Shown here piece after piece: positions 62,796 through 64,000 of a stretch of 64,000 bases of DNA. Each line of letters starts with the position of its first letter. Position 1 is the first letter of the stretch. Position numbers and translations under genes: made by a program. This DNA comes from CAWAND01 sp963807065 (GTDB taxonomy: Bacteria > Chloroflexota > Anaerolineae > Anaerolineales > E44-bin32): NCBI GenBank assembly GCA_963807065.1, contig CAWDZQ010000004.1:124001-188000 (forward strand), given 5' to 3'. The notes under the pieces were generated by a model, which was not told the origin of the DNA, did not search any database, and saw nothing but the letters and a program-made list of their open reading frames with translations.

Positions 62796-64000
62796 ATGAA
62801 CGATCTCACCATCCGCCCCACACCAGATCAACACCTCGAGAGGCTCAGCCTGCAGGCCCAATCGCTGCGTGGGGAGTTGGAAGCCTTCGCCCGCGCCCAT
62901 GGCGCCCCAGTGCCCCAGCAGATCCTGACTTCACTGACCCAAATGTCCCATCTGCTCAGTGGGATCCAGTCGGAGGTCGCCAAGTCGGAAAAGCAGCGGG
63001 GCAACCTGCTGGCGCTGGCAGAGATCAGCCGGATGGTCAATTCCTCCCTCGACTTGCAGACTGTGCTGCGCGAAGTAATGGATACCATCATCCGGCTGAC
63101 CGGAGCAGACCGCGGCTTTTTGATGCTCAAAGATGAGGCTGGTGAACTCCAGACACGCGTCGCCCGAAACTGGGAGCGCGCATCGCTCAAGCCGCAGGAA
63201 ATCCACGTCAGTCGAACGGTGGTCGAGTGGGTCGCAGCCCATGCCATGCCCATCTTGACGACCAATGCGCTGGATGACCCGCGGTTCTCAGCCCAGGAGA
63301 GCGTGGTGGCGTACAGTCTGCGTTCGATCTTGTGCGTGCCACTCAAGGCCAAGGACCGCATGATCGGCGTGCTGTATGCTGACAGCCGCCTTCGGGAAGA
63401 CCTGTTCAACGAAGAAGATCGCACCCTGCTGACGCTCTTTGCGCACCAGGCCGCCGTGGCCATCGAAAATGCGCGGCTGTTCAACGCCCTGGCGGAGGCT
63501 TACGACCAGACCCTTGACGCCTTGGTTGCAGCTCTCGACGCCCGCGATCGGGAGACCGAGGGCCATTCACGGCGCGTGGTCCGTTTCGCCATGCTCATCG
63601 CCGCCCAGCTAGCCTATCCCGACAGCGATATAGATGATCTGCAGCGCGGTGCCCTGCTCCACGACATCGGAAAGATCGGGATCCCGGATGCCATCCTGCG
63701 CAAGCCCGGGGTCTTGGACGACGACGAGTGGGAGATCATGCACAAGCATCCGGAGTTCGGCAGGCACATACTGGCTGGCATTCCGTTCCTCAATCGTCCC
63801 ATCGATGTCATCTACGCCCACCAAGAACGTTACGATGGCACAGGCTACCCCCAGGGACTGGCGGGTAACGCCATACCCATTGGAGCACGTATTTTCGCTG
63901 TGGCGGACGCGTTCGACGCCATGACCTCCGATCGCCCCTATCGCAAAGCCCAGCCCCTGTCCGTGGCACGCCAGACCGTCAGCGACAACAGCGGCACCCA
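62796..64000 (+). CDS. GAF / HD-GYP domain protein, cut by window edge
   Basis: 401 codons visible, open at the right edge. A short helical region is followed by a GAF domain (about 75-230; LALAEISRMVNSSLDLQTVL, RSILCVPLKAKDRMIGVLYA) and an HD-GYP domain with GHSRRVVRFA, LLHDIGKIGIPDAIL and HQERYDGTGYP. HD-GYP proteins hydrolyse cyclic di-GMP. ATG at 62796 follows GGCGGAG. It starts 43 bases after the acylase gene. Confidence 0.93.
   Translation, partial: MNDLTIRPTPDQHLERLSLQAQSLRGELEAFARAHGAPVPQQILTSLTQMSHLLSGIQSEVAKSEKQRGNLLALAEISRMVNSSLDLQTVLREVMDTIIRLTGADRGFLMLKDEAGELQTRVARNWERASLKPQEIHVSRTVVEWVAAHAMPILTTNALDDPRFSAQESVVAYSLRSILCVPLKAKDRMIGVLYADSRLREDLFNEEDRTLLTLFAHQAAVAIENARLFNALAEAYDQTLDALVAALDARDRETEGHSRRVVRFAMLIAAQLAYPDSDIDDLQRGALLHDIGKIGIPDAILRKPGVLDDDEWEIMHKHPEFGRHILAGIPFLNRPIDVIYAHQERYDGTGYPQGLAGNAIPIGARIFAVADAFDAMTSDRPYRKAQPLSVARQTVSDNSGT

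Overview
The window looks like chromosomal DNA of a high-GC, probably uncultured bacterium. The most likely group is Chloroflexota (Anaerolineae-like). This is inferred from coenzyme F420 biosynthesis genes, a DUF2207 membrane protein, a DUF6909 protein, an F420 split-barrel oxidoreductase, a Ser/Thr kinase fused to PD40 repeats, and the gene order aspS-6S RNA-recA-recX-rny. No rRNA, tRNA, CRISPR array, phage or insertion sequence was seen. Nearly all genes from 1 to 55.7 kb lie on the minus strand; rplS, murI, a penicillin acylase and a GAF/HD-GYP gene at the right end are on the plus strand.

Layout, left to right. 1-6.2 kb holds housekeeping genes on the minus strand: rny (cut by the window edge), recX, recA, a 6S RNA candidate with a strong terminator, aspS behind an attenuator-like leader, and a single-domain response regulator. 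6.25-24 kb is one dense minus-strand run. It starts at a promoter near 24.0 kb and carries ssnA, F420 genes (npdG, cofE, an F420 split-barrel oxidoreductase, an FbiB-like nitroreductase, cofD, cofC, an LLM F420 oxidoreductase), a thioesterase, a CBS/DHH pyrophosphatase, and a molybdenum hydroxylase of the selenium-dependent type with its accessory genes (xdhC-like, a FAD/FeS fusion, a DUF6909 protein, the Mo subunit, yqeB, and a yqeC-mocA fusion). 24-25.5 kb is hydA. 25.6-28.6 kb holds membrane and unknown proteins. 28.8-37.5 kb carries a PLP enzyme, a glycosyltransferase, a threonine-synthase-like enzyme and a complete BMP-type nucleoside ABC importer. 37.6-46.8 kb carries two adenine deaminases, carbamate kinase, two unusual carbamoyltransferases, a GntR/UTRA regulator and a frameshifted 8-oxoguanine-deaminase-type amidohydrolase. 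46.9-55.7 kb has folD, a Ser/Thr kinase, a DUF1501/DUF1800 export pair, small membrane proteins and an ECF sigma/anti-sigma pair. 55.9-64 kb has rplS, murI, gyrA, a frameshifted penicillin acylase and a partial GAF/HD-GYP gene.

How it fits together (inference): 6.2-46.8 kb is a purine salvage and catabolism island. Nucleosides or bases enter by the BMP importer, are deaminated (two Ade, SsnA, 8-oxoguanine deaminase type), are oxidised by the Mo hydroxylase, and opened rings pass to HydA, the carbamoyltransferases and carbamate kinase for ATP. The set resembles the enterobacterial ygeW-ygeX-hydA-yqeA-yqeB-yqeC-ssnA-xdh cluster, but the flavoprotein YgfK and the peptidase YgeY are absent here. 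An almost complete F420 module sits in the middle of the same transcription unit. An F420-linked route of purine or urate breakdown is the most interesting hypothesis in the window.

Two genes carry single-base insertions that break otherwise intact reading frames (46521-46522 and 62461-62463). Sequencing error is possible for both.
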